Below are positions 25,309 to 37,098 of a stretch of DNA of 64,000 bases, piece after piece (position 1 is the stretch's first letter; each line of letters begins with the position of its first letter). Source of the DNA: Dyella choica (GTDB lineage Bacteria; Pseudomonadota; Gammaproteobacteria; Xanthomonadales; Rhodanobacteraceae); assembly GCF_003977665.1 (NCBI RefSeq), contig NZ_RYYV01000018.1, positions 33,724 to 97,723 of the forward strand, in the 5' to 3' direction. Made by a program: the position numbers and the translations under genes. The notes under the pieces are model-generated. The model was not told the origin of the DNA and searched no databases. It saw only the letters and a list, made by a program, of their open reading frames with translations.

Positions 25309-25521
25309 TCGAGCCTCGTTGGGGTGGCGTGGGACGGGGTAAGACTTGAAAGTGTAATGGTCGGGGGGCCCCGCGGCCACCGTGGGATGACTGGAGCATG
25401 CGCTTTCGCGCCACCCGCAATCGATACGTATATTATTGTTTTATATCAATAAATCGAATTGCCATCGACCATTCTGCGCATGCTTGGCGTCGAATCGTGC
25501 CCATTGGTCAGAAGGATCAAG

Positions 25522-25551
25522 CATAGGCCTCGGGCGCAAATCCCAGCCTAC
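25522..25551. repeat. REP unit R5, supplies stop of the DUF817 gene
   Basis: On the minus strand this single unit begins GTAGGCTGGGATTTGCG. The TAG is the stop codon at 25548-25550. The distal arm is degenerate. Confidence 0.7.
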
Positions 25552-26423
25552 CCATCCTGCCCACGCGGTTTCGCCACCGCACTGACCATCACGTAGCTGA
25601 TGATCATCAACAATAGCCATGCGCCCAGCTTCGATACCGGCACCATTTGCCAGCCATGGCGCTGCGTCGGATAGCGCCACGCCGCGGTAAAAGTACCGAT
25701 GTTCTCGGCAAGCCAGATGAACATCGCGACCAGCGTGAACCCCAACAGCAGCGGCATGCGCCGATGCACGTGGCGAATGCGAAAATGCACCCAGGTGCGC
25801 CCGAACAGCAACGCCACGGCGGCAAACAAGGCATAACGCATATCGGGCAGGAAATGATGCGTAAAGAAATTCGCGTAGATCGCGACTGCCAGCCACACCG
25901 TTGCCGCGAACTGCGGATGTCGCGTGAATCGGAAATCGAACAGCCGCCACGCCCGCGCGATATAGCTGCCCACCGACGCATACATGAAGCCGCTGAACAA
26001 CGGCACGCCGCCAAGACGCAACCATGACGGCTCCGGATAGATCCACGAACCGGCCGAGGTCTTGAACACCTCCATCGCCGTACCCACCAGGTGGAACAGC
26101 AGGATGACTTTCGCCTCCTCGACGGTTTCCAGCCGGGTGCCAAGCAATACGCACTGGATCACCAGCGCGGCCAGCGTGAGGAAGTCATAGCGTGCCAGCG
26201 CCGCATGCGGCGGATAGAACGCCCAGCTGAGCCCGAGCAGCAGCACCATGCTGCCGCCGAACAGGCAGGCAGCAGCCTGCTTCACGCCGAAGCAAATGAA
26301 TTCGTGCAGGACGATGGCGCCACGGCCGCGCATCCGCGCCCAATCGCCGGCCTGCTCGTCCCAGGCCAGCAACACGCCCAAGGGGTTGATGCGGGCAGCG
26401 CCCGCCATTCGTCTGATCCACAT
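25548..26423 (-). CDS. DUF817 family integral membrane protein
   Basis: This is a 291-residue protein with about seven to eight hydrophobic segments. Characteristic patterns are the N-terminal LHEFICFGVKQAAACLFGG, GTAMEVFKTSAGSWIYPEPS, and FSGFMYASVGSYIARAW, which match the DUF817 family of uncharacterised membrane proteins. I take the ATG at 26423; the longer reading to 26582 adds a basic, non-conserved tail. The start is not certain because no strong ribosome site is seen. Function is unknown. The TAG stop is part of a REP head. Confidence 0.82.
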   Translation of the reverse strand: MWIRRMAGAARINPLGVLLAWDEQAGDWARMRGRGAIVLHEFICFGVKQAAACLFGGSMVLLLGLSWAFYPPHAALARYDFLTLAALVIQCVLLGTRLETVEEAKVILLFHLVGTAMEVFKTSAGSWIYPEPSWLRLGGVPLFSGFMYASVGSYIARAWRLFDFRFTRHPQFAATVWLAVAIYANFFTHHFLPDMRYALFAAVALLFGRTWVHFRIRHVHRRMPLLLGFTLVAMFIWLAENIGTFTAAWRYPTQRHGWQMVPVSKLGAWLLLMIISYVMVSAVAKPRGQDG

Positions 26424-26638
26424 GACCCGACAGCCTGGCGGCAAGGTGTGGCCTCGCGGCCGCGAAAAGTGGCGAACGCGTGACCAACGGCTCTCAATAA
26501 GACGGCGGGAGCCGCCCCCCCCTGTCACCGGCGCTTCCCCATAAGCCGCTATACTTACCGGCTTAATACCTACGCCCATCACGCCCTTGCGCGTCGTCTG
26601 TCCACGCAGGCGGCCACGCGCACGCCAACGGAGCCAGC

Positions 26639-28300
<1,662 letters not shown>

Positions 28301-28310
28301 CGCACGCGCA

Positions 28311-28335
28311 GCCCCTCTCCTTTCGGGAGAGGGGC
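28311..28335 (+). terminator. Terminator-like hairpin after ettA
   Basis: GCCCCTCTCC and GGAGAGGGGC form a perfect 10-bp stem with a TTTCG loop, starting 11 bases after the ettA stop. There is no downstream T-run, so it may act mainly as an mRNA 3' stabiliser. Confidence 0.65.
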
Positions 28336-28365
28336 TCACTCAGGCAAGACCCCCGGAGAGATTCG

Positions 28366-29184
28366 ATGCATTTCATGCCCTCCCTGCAAGCCGCATGGAC
28401 CCGCAACAACTCCCTGGTCTGCGTCGGCCTCGATCCCGAACCCGCCAAATTTCCCGCACACCTCAAGGGTCGTCCCGACGAGGTGTTCGAATTCTGCCGC
28501 GCCATCGTCGACGCCACCGCCGACCTGGTCTGCTCGTACAAGCCGCAAATCGCCCATTTCGCAGCCCTGCGCGCGGAAGACGCGCTGGAACACCTGATCG
28601 CGCACATCCACGCCAAACATCCCGGCGTGCCGGTGATCCTCGACGCCAAGCGCGGCGATATCGGCAGCACTGCGCAGCACTACGTTACGGAAGCTTTCGA
28701 GCGCTATAGCGCCGATGCGGTGACGCTCAATCCCTATCTCGGCCGGGATTCCGCGCAGCCGTTCCTCGATCGTGCCGACAAGGGCGTGATCCTGCTCTGC
28801 CATACCTCCAACCCCGGCGCGGCCGATCTGCAGGACCTCGACGTCGGCGGCAAGCCTCTGTACCAGCACGTGGCCCGCCTGATAGCGCAGGAATGGAACA
28901 CGCTCGGCAATTGTGCCCTGGTGACCGGCGCCACCTACCCGGAGCAATTGGCCGAAGTACGCGCACTGATCGGAGACATCCCGTTGCTGGTACCGGGTAT
29001 CGGCGCACAGGGTGGTGACGTGCAAGCCGTGGTGCGCCATGGCCGTACCGCAGAGGGCACCGGGCTGATGATCAATTCCTCCCGTGCGATTCTCTACGCG
29101 GGCAGCGGCGAGGATTTCGCCGAGGCTGCACGCAAAGCGACCCTCGACCTGCGCGACAGCATCAATCACTATCGGCAGGGTTGA
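28366..29184 (+). CDS. pyrF: Orotidine-5'-phosphate decarboxylase (long form)
   Basis: This 272-residue enzyme makes UMP from OMP. It belongs to the longer PyrF group. The catalytic lysine cluster is [15 protein letters not shown], with [13 protein letters not shown] at the N-terminus and [17 protein letters not shown] near the phosphate site. GGAGAG lies six bases before the ATG. Complete and of usual length. The following MBL gene is close and may be read through. Confidence 0.95.
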   Translation: MHFMPSLQAAWTRNNSLVCVGLDPEPAKFPAHLKGRPDEVFEFCRAIVDATADLVCSYKPQIAHFAALRAEDALEHLIAHIHAKHPGVPVILDAKRGDIGSTAQHYVTEAFERYSADAVTLNPYLGRDSAQPFLDRADKGVILLCHTSNPGAADLQDLDVGGKPLYQHVARLIAQEWNTLGNCALVTGATYPEQLAEVRALIGDIPLLVPGIGAQGGDVQAVVRHGRTAEGTGLMINSSRAILYAGSGEDFAEAARKATLDLRDSINHYRQG

Positions 29185-29221
29185 TCCCTTCGAATCCTTT
29201 CCTTTCGAGGAACGTGCATCC

Positions 29222-30187
29222 ATGCCGAACTTCGATCGTGAAACCGACCAGGAACGGCGTCGCTGGCTGCAAGTAGCGGGCTTGTCATTGGGTGTTGCTG
29301 CGCTAGGAACACGGCCTCGCAGACTCCGCGCCGCACCCGCTTCACGCTCGCGCCTGTTTCTGCTTGGCACAGCTGGCGGACCCACGCCCAAACCGGGACG
29401 TTGCGCACCGGCCAATGCGATTGTAGTCGACGGTTTCATCTACGTGATCGATTGCGGCAACGGCGTAGCTCGCCAGATGGCGAAGGCGGGCCTGGATCTG
29501 GCCGCCATTCGCCAGGTCTTCATTACGCATCAGCATTCGGACCACAACGCCGACTACGGCAACCTGCTGTGGCTGGCGTGGGCCGCCAAGCTGCACACGC
29601 GGGTCGACACCTGGGGGCCGCCACCGCTGGTTGAGATGACGCGGCTGTTCCTTGAGATGAATGAGTACGACATCCGCACCCGGATCGCTGACGAGGGGCG
29701 CCCCCCGCTGGCGCCGCTGATCGTACCGCATGAACTCAGCCAGGGTGGGCGGGTCATGCAAGACGAGCGCGTCAAGGTGACTGCCGCCCTGGTGCAGCAT
29801 CCGCCGGTATCGCCCGCCTTGGCCTACCGCTTCGATTGTCCGGACCGGTCCATCGTTTTTTCCGGCGACACGCGCCCTTGCGAAAACCTGGTCAAACTCG
29901 CCCATGGCGCGGACGTGCTGGTGCATGAAGTGATGTACCTGCCCGCCCTGGACAAGCTGATCGCCAGCGAACCGAATGCCGCGCGCCTGCGCGAACACTT
30001 GCTTGCCAGCCACAGCAGCACCGAACAAGTGGGGCGCGTAGCCACTGAAGCCGGCGTGAAGACGCTCGTGCTCAACCACTTCGTGCCGGGCGGCGATCCC
30101 AGTCTTACCGACGAGGTATGGCGCGACGCCGTTGCCCCCTATTTCAGGGGGCGGCTGATCGTCGGACGCGACCTGATGGAACTCTGA
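29222..30187 (+). CDS. MBL-fold metallo-hydrolase with Tat-like leader
   Basis: This is a 321-residue metallo-beta-lactamase-fold enzyme. The metal motif HQHSDHNADY, the later SGDTRPCENL aspartate and the C-terminal LNHFVPGGDP histidine are all present. The layout is close to the ribonuclease Z/arylsulfatase-like branch. The N-terminus has RRRWLQVAGLSLGVAALG, a twin-arginine-like leader, so the protein is probably exported folded with its metals. The ATG at 29222 follows GAGGAACG. A longer reading overlaps pyrF. Substrate unknown; because it is predicted extracytoplasmic, tRNA processing is unlikely. Confidence 0.85.
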   Translation: MPNFDRETDQERRRWLQVAGLSLGVAALGTRPRRLRAAPASRSRLFLLGTAGGPTPKPGRCAPANAIVVDGFIYVIDCGNGVARQMAKAGLDLAAIRQVFITHQHSDHNADYGNLLWLAWAAKLHTRVDTWGPPPLVEMTRLFLEMNEYDIRTRIADEGRPPLAPLIVPHELSQGGRVMQDERVKVTAALVQHPPVSPALAYRFDCPDRSIVFSGDTRPCENLVKLAHGADVLVHEVMYLPALDKLIASEPNAARLREHLLASHSSTEQVGRVATEAGVKTLVLNHFVPGGDPSLTDEVWRDAVAPYFRGRLIVGRDLMEL

Positions 30188-30302
30188 TAGTCCGGATCTT
30201 TCCGCTCCCAAGCTTTCTGCCCTCCCCCGTGCAAAGGCGCTGTGTCAGTATCAGGAGCGGAAATCGGCCCTGTGCCGATCGGGAATCCTCCAGAGGGAAC
30301 GT

Positions 30303-32324
30303 ATGCGGACACTGAACGAGCAGGCCATGGGTTCAAGAATTTGCGTTTTTTTGCGGCGGGCAGGGTGGACGATGTGGCTGGCCGTGCTGATGCTCGGGCC
30401 GGCGCAATTTGCTAACGCCGCCAGCCCCGACCCATCGCTGGTCGCAAAAATCAACGCGGCGACCTTCGAAGTGGTGATCCCCAGGGCGGACAACGACCCT
30501 CTCAGCTACGAAAAGCCGCTGCCGCTCGATTTACTGCCGTACCAGGAGCGCACCGACAAATATTTTTCCGTGGGCACTGCTTTTGCGATTGGCCATAACC
30601 ATTACGTCACCGCCGGCCACGTGCTGTTGGCGGCAGTTGGCGATCTCACCGGTGCGCCGGCGCTGCGCGACGCCAACGGCCATGTGTACGCCATCGACAA
30701 GGTCGAGAAATTCTCGCTGCAGCAGGACTTCGTGATGTTCTCGCTGAAGGAGCAGCCGCAAGGCAACGCCGCACTGGCAACCGACACCAAGGCTGCGTTG
30801 AACAGCGTGGTGTATGCGGTGGGCAACGCGCTGGGCACCGGCGTGGTGATTCGCGACGGCTTATACACCTCGGATACCCCGGAGGACGAGAACGGCCGCT
30901 GGAAATGGATGCGCTTCTCCGCCGCCGCGTCGCCTGGCAACAGCGGCGGCCCGCTGCTCGACCAGAACGGCAAGGTCATCGGCGTGGTGCTGATGAAGTC
31001 GCCCAACGAAAATCTCAACTACGCCTTGCCCATCGGCGTGGTGCTGGGTGCGCCGGACAATATGGCGGTGATGGACAAGCGCATCACCTATCAGCTTGAT
31101 GTGATGGAGGACACCCAGACCAGCACATTCAAGGCGCAGTTCCCGTTGCCGGTGAGCTACGCCGATTTCAGCGCCGCTTACATGAAACTGCTCTACGCCC
31201 AGGGCGACGAACAACTGAAAAAGCTGCTGCAGCAACAGGGCAACGATTTGTTCCCGCACGGTGCCGGTTCCAACCACATCCTGCACGACACGCCGGAGCT
31301 GAGCCTGTTTCCCGAACTGATCGTGCGCAATCGCAGCGGGCAGTGGTCCTACACAGGGCGCGAGCTCAACCGTGTTCCGCTAAGTGGCAACGGCTACGTA
31401 GCCAGCGGTTACGTCGGTCATAATTTCCTGATCCATCTGCGCCGCCCCGACGACATGAAGGTGGCGACCTTCTACAACGATCCCAAGCAGATGATGGATT
31501 TGATCCTGAAGACCGGCTACTGGACGCGCGAAGTCGGCCCCGAGAAGATCAAGATCACGTCGCTGGGCAATCCCGCAAGCAGCACGACCTACACGGACAA
31601 CTGGCTGCGCCACTGGAAAGTATTCGTTTGGTCGCTGCCCTATATCAACGGCCAAATGGAGGTGTTTGCCCTGCCGGTGCCGGATGGCCTGGCGATCATG
31701 ATGCGCATGAATTCGTCCATGGGCACGCACGACAGTCTGGCCGACATGAAGGCGCTTACCGATTTCTTCAACGTGGACTACGGCGGCACACTCGCCCAAT
31801 GGAAAGAGTTCCTCGCCGATTCGTCGCTGCTGCCTGAAGTGCTGAGGGACGCGCACATCGGCTTCGACTACGGCAAACACTTCAGCTATGACGCCGGCAA
31901 CATCAGCTTCGACTACCCGTCCACGCTGCAACCGATAGCGCCGGACAACATGCTTTTCATGGGCGTGGGCTACTACCAGGACCATGGCAAGTTCGCGCTG
32001 CAGCCCGGCGTGATCCAGGTCCGCCTCAACAGCACCGATCCCGATCGCATCAGCGCCAAGCGGCACATCGCGCCCAGCCCCGATCTGGATGACAATTTCA
32101 AAGAGGCCTGGGGCAAGCTGCTGCACAAACAGCATCCGTATGATGGCGTGCCTTATAACGACGGCGATGAGATGGATGTGGCCTCGGTGATCGATCCACC
32201 TGCCAGCGATGCGCCGGCTGAACTGTACACCGCCTTCTACGGGACGCAGGGAACGCATAAACCTGAAGCGATGAAGGCGAAGCTTAAGCTGCTGACGCAG
32301 CAGTTCAAGCTGAAGACGCATTGA
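30303..32324 (+). CDS. Exported trypsin-like serine protease with large C-terminal extension
   Basis: This is a 673-residue protein. A long N-region precedes a signal peptide ending about residue 40 (AQFANAAS). The chymotrypsin-fold domain (about residues 65-245) has a full triad: His106 in YVTAGHVLL, Asp142 in QQDFVMF, and Ser214 in SPGNSGGPLLD. The remaining roughly 425 residues show no PDZ or other domain I recognise. They contain aromatic-rich strands such as DNMLFMGVGYYQDHGKF. The ribosome site GAGGGAACGT supports the ATG at 30303. The enzyme is likely a periplasmic or secreted endopeptidase; its target is unknown. Confidence 0.88.
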   Translation: MRTLNEQAMGSRICVFLRRAGWTMWLAVLMLGPAQFANAASPDPSLVAKINAATFEVVIPRADNDPLSYEKPLPLDLLPYQERTDKYFSVGTAFAIGHNHYVTAGHVLLAAVGDLTGAPALRDANGHVYAIDKVEKFSLQQDFVMFSLKEQPQGNAALATDTKAALNSVVYAVGNALGTGVVIRDGLYTSDTPEDENGRWKWMRFSAAASPGNSGGPLLDQNGKVIGVVLMKSPNENLNYALPIGVVLGAPDNMAVMDKRITYQLDVMEDTQTSTFKAQFPLPVSYADFSAAYMKLLYAQGDEQLKKLLQQQGNDLFPHGAGSNHILHDTPELSLFPELIVRNRSGQWSYTGRELNRVPLSGNGYVASGYVGHNFLIHLRRPDDMKVATFYNDPKQMMDLILKTGYWTREVGPEKIKITSLGNPASSTTYTDNWLRHWKVFVWSLPYINGQMEVFALPVPDGLAIMMRMNSSMGTHDSLADMKALTDFFNVDYGGTLAQWKEFLADSSLLPEVLRDAHIGFDYGKHFSYDAGNISFDYPSTLQPIAPDNMLFMGVGYYQDHGKFALQPGVIQVRLNSTDPDRISAKRHIAPSPDLDDNFKEAWGKLLHKQHPYDGVPYNDGDEMDVASVIDPPASDAPAELYTAFYGTQGTHKPEAMKAKLKLLTQQFKLKTH

Positions 32325-32358
32325 CGACTGACGTTATTCCGGCAAAGCCCGACATTGC

Positions 32359-32426
32359 GTAGGCTGGGATGACAATCCCAGCATTCGGGTTGGGGACGGG
32401 AAGCTGGGATTGCCATCCCAGCCTAC
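32359..32426. repeat. GTAG-headed REP pair R6
   Basis: This is the cleanest copy in the window. GTAGGCTGGGATGACAATCC..AGC and AAGCTGGGATTGCCATCC..CTAC form two hairpins of the inverted pair, between the protease gene and uppP. Confidence 0.88.
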
Positions 32427-32547
32427 TCGACTGTCCCCAGCTTCCACTTCGCGCTCCCCTCATCTTCATGCCCGATAATGACGGGCCAATAGTTTATGCA
32501 GCGAGCAAGCTGTCCAAGATTGCTTCCACCCCCATAAGGATTGACGC

Positions 32548-33378
32548 GTGAGTTTGTGGTTCCTGACTTTCCTGAGCGTGCTGCAAGGTGTAACGGAGCT
32601 TTTTCCGGTCAGCAGCCTTGGCCATACCTTGCTGGTGCCGGCGCTGTTCGGGGTGCACATCGACAAGCACGCACCGCAGCTGATTCCCTTTCTGGTCGCC
32701 CTGCATCTGGGCACGGCTGTGGCGCTGCTCGGCTATTTCCGCCGGCGCTGGATCGCACTGATACGTGGCTTCTTCGCCTCGCTGGTCGGACGCCACAGCG
32801 ACGAAGGGCACATGATGTGGGCGCTGATCATCGGCACGATTCCGGCGTGCGTGGTGGGACTGCTGCTGGAAAAGCGTTTGGAACTGGTATTCAAGGATCT
32901 GCGCATCGCCGCCGTGGCCCTGATCGTCAACGGATTGCTGCTGTGGCTCGGCGACCGACTGGAGCGCACTCGCCAGCACAAGGCGCCGGAAAAACTCCAT
33001 TTTCGCCATGCGTTCCTGATCGGGCTGGCGCAAGTGGGCGCCTTGATTCCCGGTTTTTCGCGCAGTGGCCTCACCATGATCGCCGGGTCCGCCACGGGCC
33101 TGGACAAAGAAAAGGCCGCCGAATTCTCCTTCCTGCTCGGCACGCCGATCATTCTGGCGGCGGGACTACTGGAAATTCCCAAGCTGTTCAAGGCGCCGGA
33201 TCAGCTGGGTGACGCCTTCCTCGGCGGCGTACTGACGGCTGTTGCAGCATGGCTCAGCTTGCGCTTTCTGATGCATTACTTCGAAGGCCGCGGACGACTG
33301 GCGTCGTTCGGCACGTACTGCGTGATCGCTGGCGCAGTGTTCCTGAGCTGGTTCCTGCTTCATCCTCAACCCGCCTAG
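32548..33378 (+). CDS. uppP: Undecaprenyl-diphosphatase (BacA type)
   Basis: This is a 276-residue integral membrane enzyme that recycles the cell-wall lipid carrier by dephosphorylating undecaprenyl diphosphate. Conserved motifs are [17 protein letters not shown] at the N-terminus and [10 protein letters not shown] in the middle, both intact. Several membrane segments follow. The start is GTG at 32548 with AAGGA seven bases upstream. The TAG stop is the start of a REP element (CTAGGCTGGG), so the repeat defines the C-terminus PQPA. Confidence 0.95.
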   Translation: MSLWFLTFLSVLQGVTELFPVSSLGHTLLVPALFGVHIDKHAPQLIPFLVALHLGTAVALLGYFRRRWIALIRGFFASLVGRHSDEGHMMWALIIGTIPACVVGLLLEKRLELVFKDLRIAAVALIVNGLLLWLGDRLERTRQHKAPEKLHFRHAFLIGLAQVGALIPGFSRSGLTMIAGSATGLDKEKAAEFSFLLGTPIILAAGLLEIPKLFKAPDQLGDAFLGGVLTAVAAWLSLRFLMHYFEGRGRLASFGTYCVIAGAVFLSWFLLHPQPA

Positions 33379-33467
33379 GCTGGGACGGCATTCGTAGGCT
33401 GGAGTGCGAACCCCAGCATTGCTATGCATGCAACCTGCGCAATGCTGGGATTATCTTCCCAGCTTAC
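33375..33467. repeat. REP cluster R7, supplies uppP stop
   Basis: A head CTAGGCTGGGACGG holds the uppP TAG (33376-33378). A second head GTAGGCTGGAGTGC starts at 33394. The right arm AATGCTGGGATTATCTTCCC ends near 33467, 28 bases before the def stop. It lies between convergent genes. Confidence 0.8.
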
Positions 33468-33495
33468 GTGCTTTGCGGTTTGCCCTCGCCTTCGT

Positions 33496-34035
33496 TCAAT
33501 CATCCGCTTTCAGGTCCATGCCGGGAAACAGCACTTCGGTAAATCCGAATTTGCTGAAATCGGTCATGCGCGATGGGTACAGGCGTCCGATCAAATGATC
33601 GCATTCGTGCTGTACCACGCGCGCATGGAAGCCTTGCGCCGTGCGGTCGATGCGCTCGCCCTTCGGACCTATGCCTTCATAGCGGATCATCGAATAGCGG
33701 TTTACCGCACCGCGCAGGCCCGGCACCGACAGGCAGCCTTCCCAGCCCTCCTCCATATCCTGCGACAGCGGCGTGATGACGGGATTGAGCAGGATGGTTT
33801 GCGGCACCGGCGGTGCATCCGGATAGCGGTCAGCGTGCTCGAAGCCGAAGATCGCCAGTTGCAGATCCACGCCGATCTGCGGCGCGGCAAGCCCGACGCC
33901 GCCTGCCGCATGCATGGTTTCGAACATGTCGGCGATCAGCGCATCGAGCTCGGCACTGCCGAGCATGTCGTCGGGCACGGGCGGAGCGACACGCAAAAGG
34001 CGCGGATCACCCATCTTCAGAATCTCGCGAATCAT
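33496..34035 (-). CDS. def: Peptide deformylase
   Basis: This 179-residue metalloenzyme removes the N-formyl group from nascent proteins. All three family motifs are present: [22 protein letters not shown] and [15 protein letters not shown] (metal Cys and two His). It is convergent with uppP across a REP cluster. It is not next to fmt, so it is probably a second deformylase or an isolated main copy. Which one cannot be told from the window. Confidence 0.95.
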   Translation of the reverse strand: MIREILKMGDPRLLRVAPPVPDDMLGSAELDALIADMFETMHAAGGVGLAAPQIGVDLQLAIFGFEHADRYPDAPPVPQTILLNPVITPLSQDMEEGWEGCLSVPGLRGAVNRYSMIRYEGIGPKGERIDRTAQGFHARVVQHECDHLIGRLYPSRMTDFSKFGFTEVLFPGMDLKADD

Positions 34036-34214
34036 GCCAACCTCGTAGCAGGAATTGCCGGATACCCGAAAGTCTAACTGCAGGCGACATGCCGTGAATG
34101 CAAGCCGACCCGGCAGCTCGACGCTTTCGTCATCAAAACGCGTCCAATCCGCTATTGACCCCCGCCCCGGACAGGACGACCCTTAACCTCGAATTTGGCG
34201 ATTCCGAGGAGCCT

Positions 34215-36299
34215 ATGGCTACCAGCGCAATGAGACCGACCAGCTTGGCGGGCCGGCTGCTATGGGCCGTCATCGCCGTCATCGGCGCCGCCTGTCTGGC
34301 GGTGATCGCCCTGCGCCGCGGCGAGCCGGTCAACGCCATCTGGCTGGTGGCCGCGGCGGTGGCGATCTTCCTGATCGGCTACCGCTTCTACGGCAAGTTC
34401 ATCGAACACCGCGTGCTGCAGATGGATCCCAGCCGTGCCCCCCCGTCGGTACTGCACAACGATGGATTGGACTACGTACCGACCGACAAGTGGGTGGTTT
34501 TCGGCCACCATTTCGCTGCCATTGCCGGTGCGGGCCCGCTGGTAGGGCCAGTGTTGGCGGCGCAGATGGGCTACCTGCCGGGCACCTTATGGATACTGTT
34601 CGGTGTGGTGCTGGGTGGTGCAGTGCAAGATTTCATGGTGCTGGGCCTGTCGGTGCGCCGCGATGCGCGTTCGCTCGGCCATATGTTGCGTGAAGAGCTT
34701 GGCGCCCTGGCCGGGGTAGTGGCCATGTTCGGCCTGCTGACACTGATGATGATCGTGTTGGCTGTGCTTGCGCTGGTGGTGGTCAAAGCGCTCACCCACA
34801 GTCCATGGGGCACTTTCTCGGTGGCCTGTACCATTCCCATTGCGCTGCTGATGGGCGTGTACCTGCGCTGGCTGCGCCCCGGGCGCATCCTGGAGGTATC
34901 GCTGATCGGCCTGGTGTTATTGATCTCGTCCATCGCCTACGGTGCGCATGTAGCGGCAACGCCGGAGCTGGCCAGCCTGTTCGATTTCGACGCCAGGTCG
35001 CTGGCGTGGCTGTTGATCAGCTACGGCTTCGTTGCTTCGGTGCTGCCCGTATGGCTGTTGCTGGCACCACGCGACTATCTTTCCACCTTCCTCAAGATCG
35101 GCACCATCGTGCTGCTGGCGATCGCCATCATCCTGGCCGCGCCGCAACTGCAGATGCCGGCGGTGTCGCGTTTCATCGACGGGACCGGCCCGGTGTTCCA
35201 GGGGCAGCTATTCCCATTCCTGTTCATCACCATTGCCTGCGGCTCGGTGTCGGGCTGGCATTCGATCATTGCCTCGGGCACCACGCCGAAGCTGCTTTCC
35301 AGCGAAGGCGAGGCACGCATGGTCGGCTACGGTGGCATGCTGATGGAAGCGTTCGTGGCGATCATGGCTTTGATCGCGGCAGCCTCGCTCCATCCAGGCG
35401 TGTATTTCGCGATGAACTCGCCCTCGGCAGTGATCGGCAACACGGCGGAACATGCCGCCAGCGTAATCAGCCAATGGGGCTTCGTGGTCACGCCGGATGA
35501 GCTGGCGCGCACCGCCAAGGACATCGGCGAAACCAGCATCCTCAGCCGCGCCGGCGGCGCACCCACGCTAGCGGTAGGCATGGCGCAACTGCTGCACAAC
35601 ATCCTGCCCGGCGAAGGCATGGTCGCCTTCTGGTACCACTACGCGATCCTGTTCGAAGCCCTGTTCATCCTCACCACAGTGGATGCCGGTACACGCGTAG
35701 GGCGCTTCATGATCCAGGAAATCGCCGGCCTGGTGTACGCGCCACTGAAGAACACCGAATCTTGGATCGGCAACGTGCTGGCCACCAGCATCTGCGTGGG
35801 TTTGTGGGGCTACTTCCTGTATCAGGGTGCAGTCGATCCTTTGGGTGGCATCAACACCCTGTGGCCATTGTTCGGCATTGCCAACCAGATGCTGGCGGCG
35901 ATTGCGCTGATGCTTGCTACCGTGGTCACGGTGAAGCTCAAACGCGAGCGCTATGCCTGGGTACCGGGCCTACCCGCATTGTGGCTGGTGACTTGCACGC
36001 TCGTCGCCGGCTTCGAAAAACTCGTCGGCCCGATCAGCTTTACCGCTGCTGCGCAGAAGTACACACAGGCCCTGCAAGGCGGCCAGCTGCTGGCGCCGGC
36101 CAAATCCCTGAATGAAATGCAGCGCATCATCACCAACAACAGCGTGGACGCCACGCTTACAGCGGTGTTCATGCTGCTGGTGCTGGCCATGCTCGGTTTC
36201 AGCATCCATGCCATCTTGAATGCCCTGCGCAGCAACGTGCCCACCGCACGCGAAGCGCCGCGTGTCGCCCTGGCCAGCGTGGCAAGCCGGAGTACCTGA
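34215..36299 (+). CDS. cstA: CstA-family pyruvate/peptide transporter
   Basis: This is a 694-residue integral membrane protein with about 16-18 hydrophobic segments, of the carbon starvation protein A family. Members in E. coli (CstA, BtsT) import pyruvate, and CstA was also linked to peptide uptake. Typical stretches are VFGHHFAAIAGAGPLVGPVLAAQMGYLPG, ACGSVSGWHSIIASGTTPK and DAGTRVGRFMIQE. GAGGAG lies immediately upstream of the ATG at 34215. Its partner ybdD follows by three bases, the conserved pair. Confidence 0.94.
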   Translation: MATSAMRPTSLAGRLLWAVIAVIGAACLAVIALRRGEPVNAIWLVAAAVAIFLIGYRFYGKFIEHRVLQMDPSRAPPSVLHNDGLDYVPTDKWVVFGHHFAAIAGAGPLVGPVLAAQMGYLPGTLWILFGVVLGGAVQDFMVLGLSVRRDARSLGHMLREELGALAGVVAMFGLLTLMMIVLAVLALVVVKALTHSPWGTFSVACTIPIALLMGVYLRWLRPGRILEVSLIGLVLLISSIAYGAHVAATPELASLFDFDARSLAWLLISYGFVASVLPVWLLLAPRDYLSTFLKIGTIVLLAIAIILAAPQLQMPAVSRFIDGTGPVFQGQLFPFLFITIACGSVSGWHSIIASGTTPKLLSSEGEARMVGYGGMLMEAFVAIMALIAAASLHPGVYFAMNSPSAVIGNTAEHAASVISQWGFVVTPDELARTAKDIGETSILSRAGGAPTLAVGMAQLLHNILPGEGMVAFWYHYAILFEALFILTTVDAGTRVGRFMIQEIAGLVYAPLKNTESWIGNVLATSICVGLWGYFLYQGAVDPLGGINTLWPLFGIANQMLAAIALMLATVVTVKLKRERYAWVPGLPALWLVTCTLVAGFEKLVGPISFTAAAQKYTQALQGGQLLAPAKSLNEMQRIITNNSVDATLTAVFMLLVLAMLGFSIHAILNALRSNVPTAREAPRVALASVASRST

Positions 36300-36302
36300 T
36301 CC

Positions 36303-36491
36303 ATGACGCTGCAGAAACTTTGGCAACGCCTGGTACAGACCGCTCGTCTGAGCTGCGGCGTGCCGGATTACGACGTCTACGTGGCCCATCTGCGCAGCCA
36401 CCACCCGGAGCGCAAGATACCCACCTATGCCGAGTTCTTTCGGGAGCGGCAGACGGCACGCTACAAGGGCACTGGCGGGCGCTGCTGTTGA
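36303..36491 (+). CDS. YbdD/YjiX family small protein (DUF466)
   Basis: This is a 62-residue cytoplasmic protein of the DUF466 family, which always accompanies CstA-type transporters. Diagnostic residues are GVPDYDVYVAHLRSHHPER and PTYAEFFRERQTARYKG, ending in GRCC. It is required for activity of the partner transporter in E. coli. The start lies three bases after the cstA stop, indicating coupling. Confidence 0.93.
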   Translation: MTLQKLWQRLVQTARLSCGVPDYDVYVAHLRSHHPERKIPTYAEFFRERQTARYKGTGGRCC

Positions 36492-36522
36492 CCCCTGCCG
36501 TTCGTCACCATGGAATTCCTAA

Positions 36523-36546
36523 GCCCTGTCCTTATATGGACAGGGC
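36523..36546 (+). terminator. Terminator-like hairpin after cstA-ybdD
   Basis: GCCCTGTCC and GGACAGGGC form a 9-bp perfect stem with a TTATAT loop, 31 bases after the ybdD stop. No long T-run follows. Confidence 0.65.
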
Positions 36547-36612
36547 CTAGTCGTATTTGCCTGCAATTAAACTGATCCTTATCACCCGAGCCATGGCCCC
36601 GGGTGTTTCTCC

Positions 36613-37098
36613 ATGACGAAGCCCATTTCCGAAATCGAGGCCCGGCACAGCTTCGGCCTGCGCATGATCGCCATCTACAAGGCGATCAAATCCGCGTGCC
36701 TGATCTTTGTAGCCTTCGTCGCGTTCGGGCTGCACCAGGAGCGGAACTTCGAGCGGCTGGTCCACACGCTGGAGCACCTGCCTTTGCAGGACAGCAGCGG
36801 TATGCGCTGGCGCCTGGTCGGATTGCTGCAGCAGTGGGGACCTAGCAAGTTCATCGCCATCGGCATCGTGGCGCTGGCCTATGCGGCGATCTTTGCGACG
36901 GAAGGCATTGGCCTGTGGCTGCGCAGGCATTGGGCGGAATGGTTCACTGTGATCGCCACCAGTTCGCTGATTCCGGTGGAGGCGTACGAGGTGCTCCACA
37001 AGTTCGGCTGGCTAAAGCTGGGGGCTTTCATCGGCAACGTCGTGATCGTGATCTATTTGATCCGCCTCGCCATGCAGCCTCACGGACGCAGGCCTTGA
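36613..37098 (+). CDS. DUF2127 membrane protein, copy 1
   Basis: This 161-residue protein has about four membrane segments (about residues 17-40, 78-100, 108-130 and 135-155). It begins MTKPISEIEARHSFGLRMIAIYKAIKSA, which matches the DUF2127 family of unknown function. It is roughly 85 percent identical by eye to the next gene. The similarity continues upstream of the start codons, so a segment of about 0.56 kb has been duplicated. No ribosome site is strong. Confidence 0.88.
   Translation: MTKPISEIEARHSFGLRMIAIYKAIKSACLIFVAFVAFGLHQERNFERLVHTLEHLPLQDSSGMRWRLVGLLQQWGPSKFIAIGIVALAYAAIFATEGIGLWLRRHWAEWFTVIATSSLIPVEAYEVLHKFGWLKLGAFIGNVVIVIYLIRLAMQPHGRRP

Noticed and set aside
25420..25460. Exact -35/-10 promoter for glyA
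   Set aside because: The segment is AT-rich and likely to hold the promoter, but no hexamer pair with correct spacing stands out enough to report.
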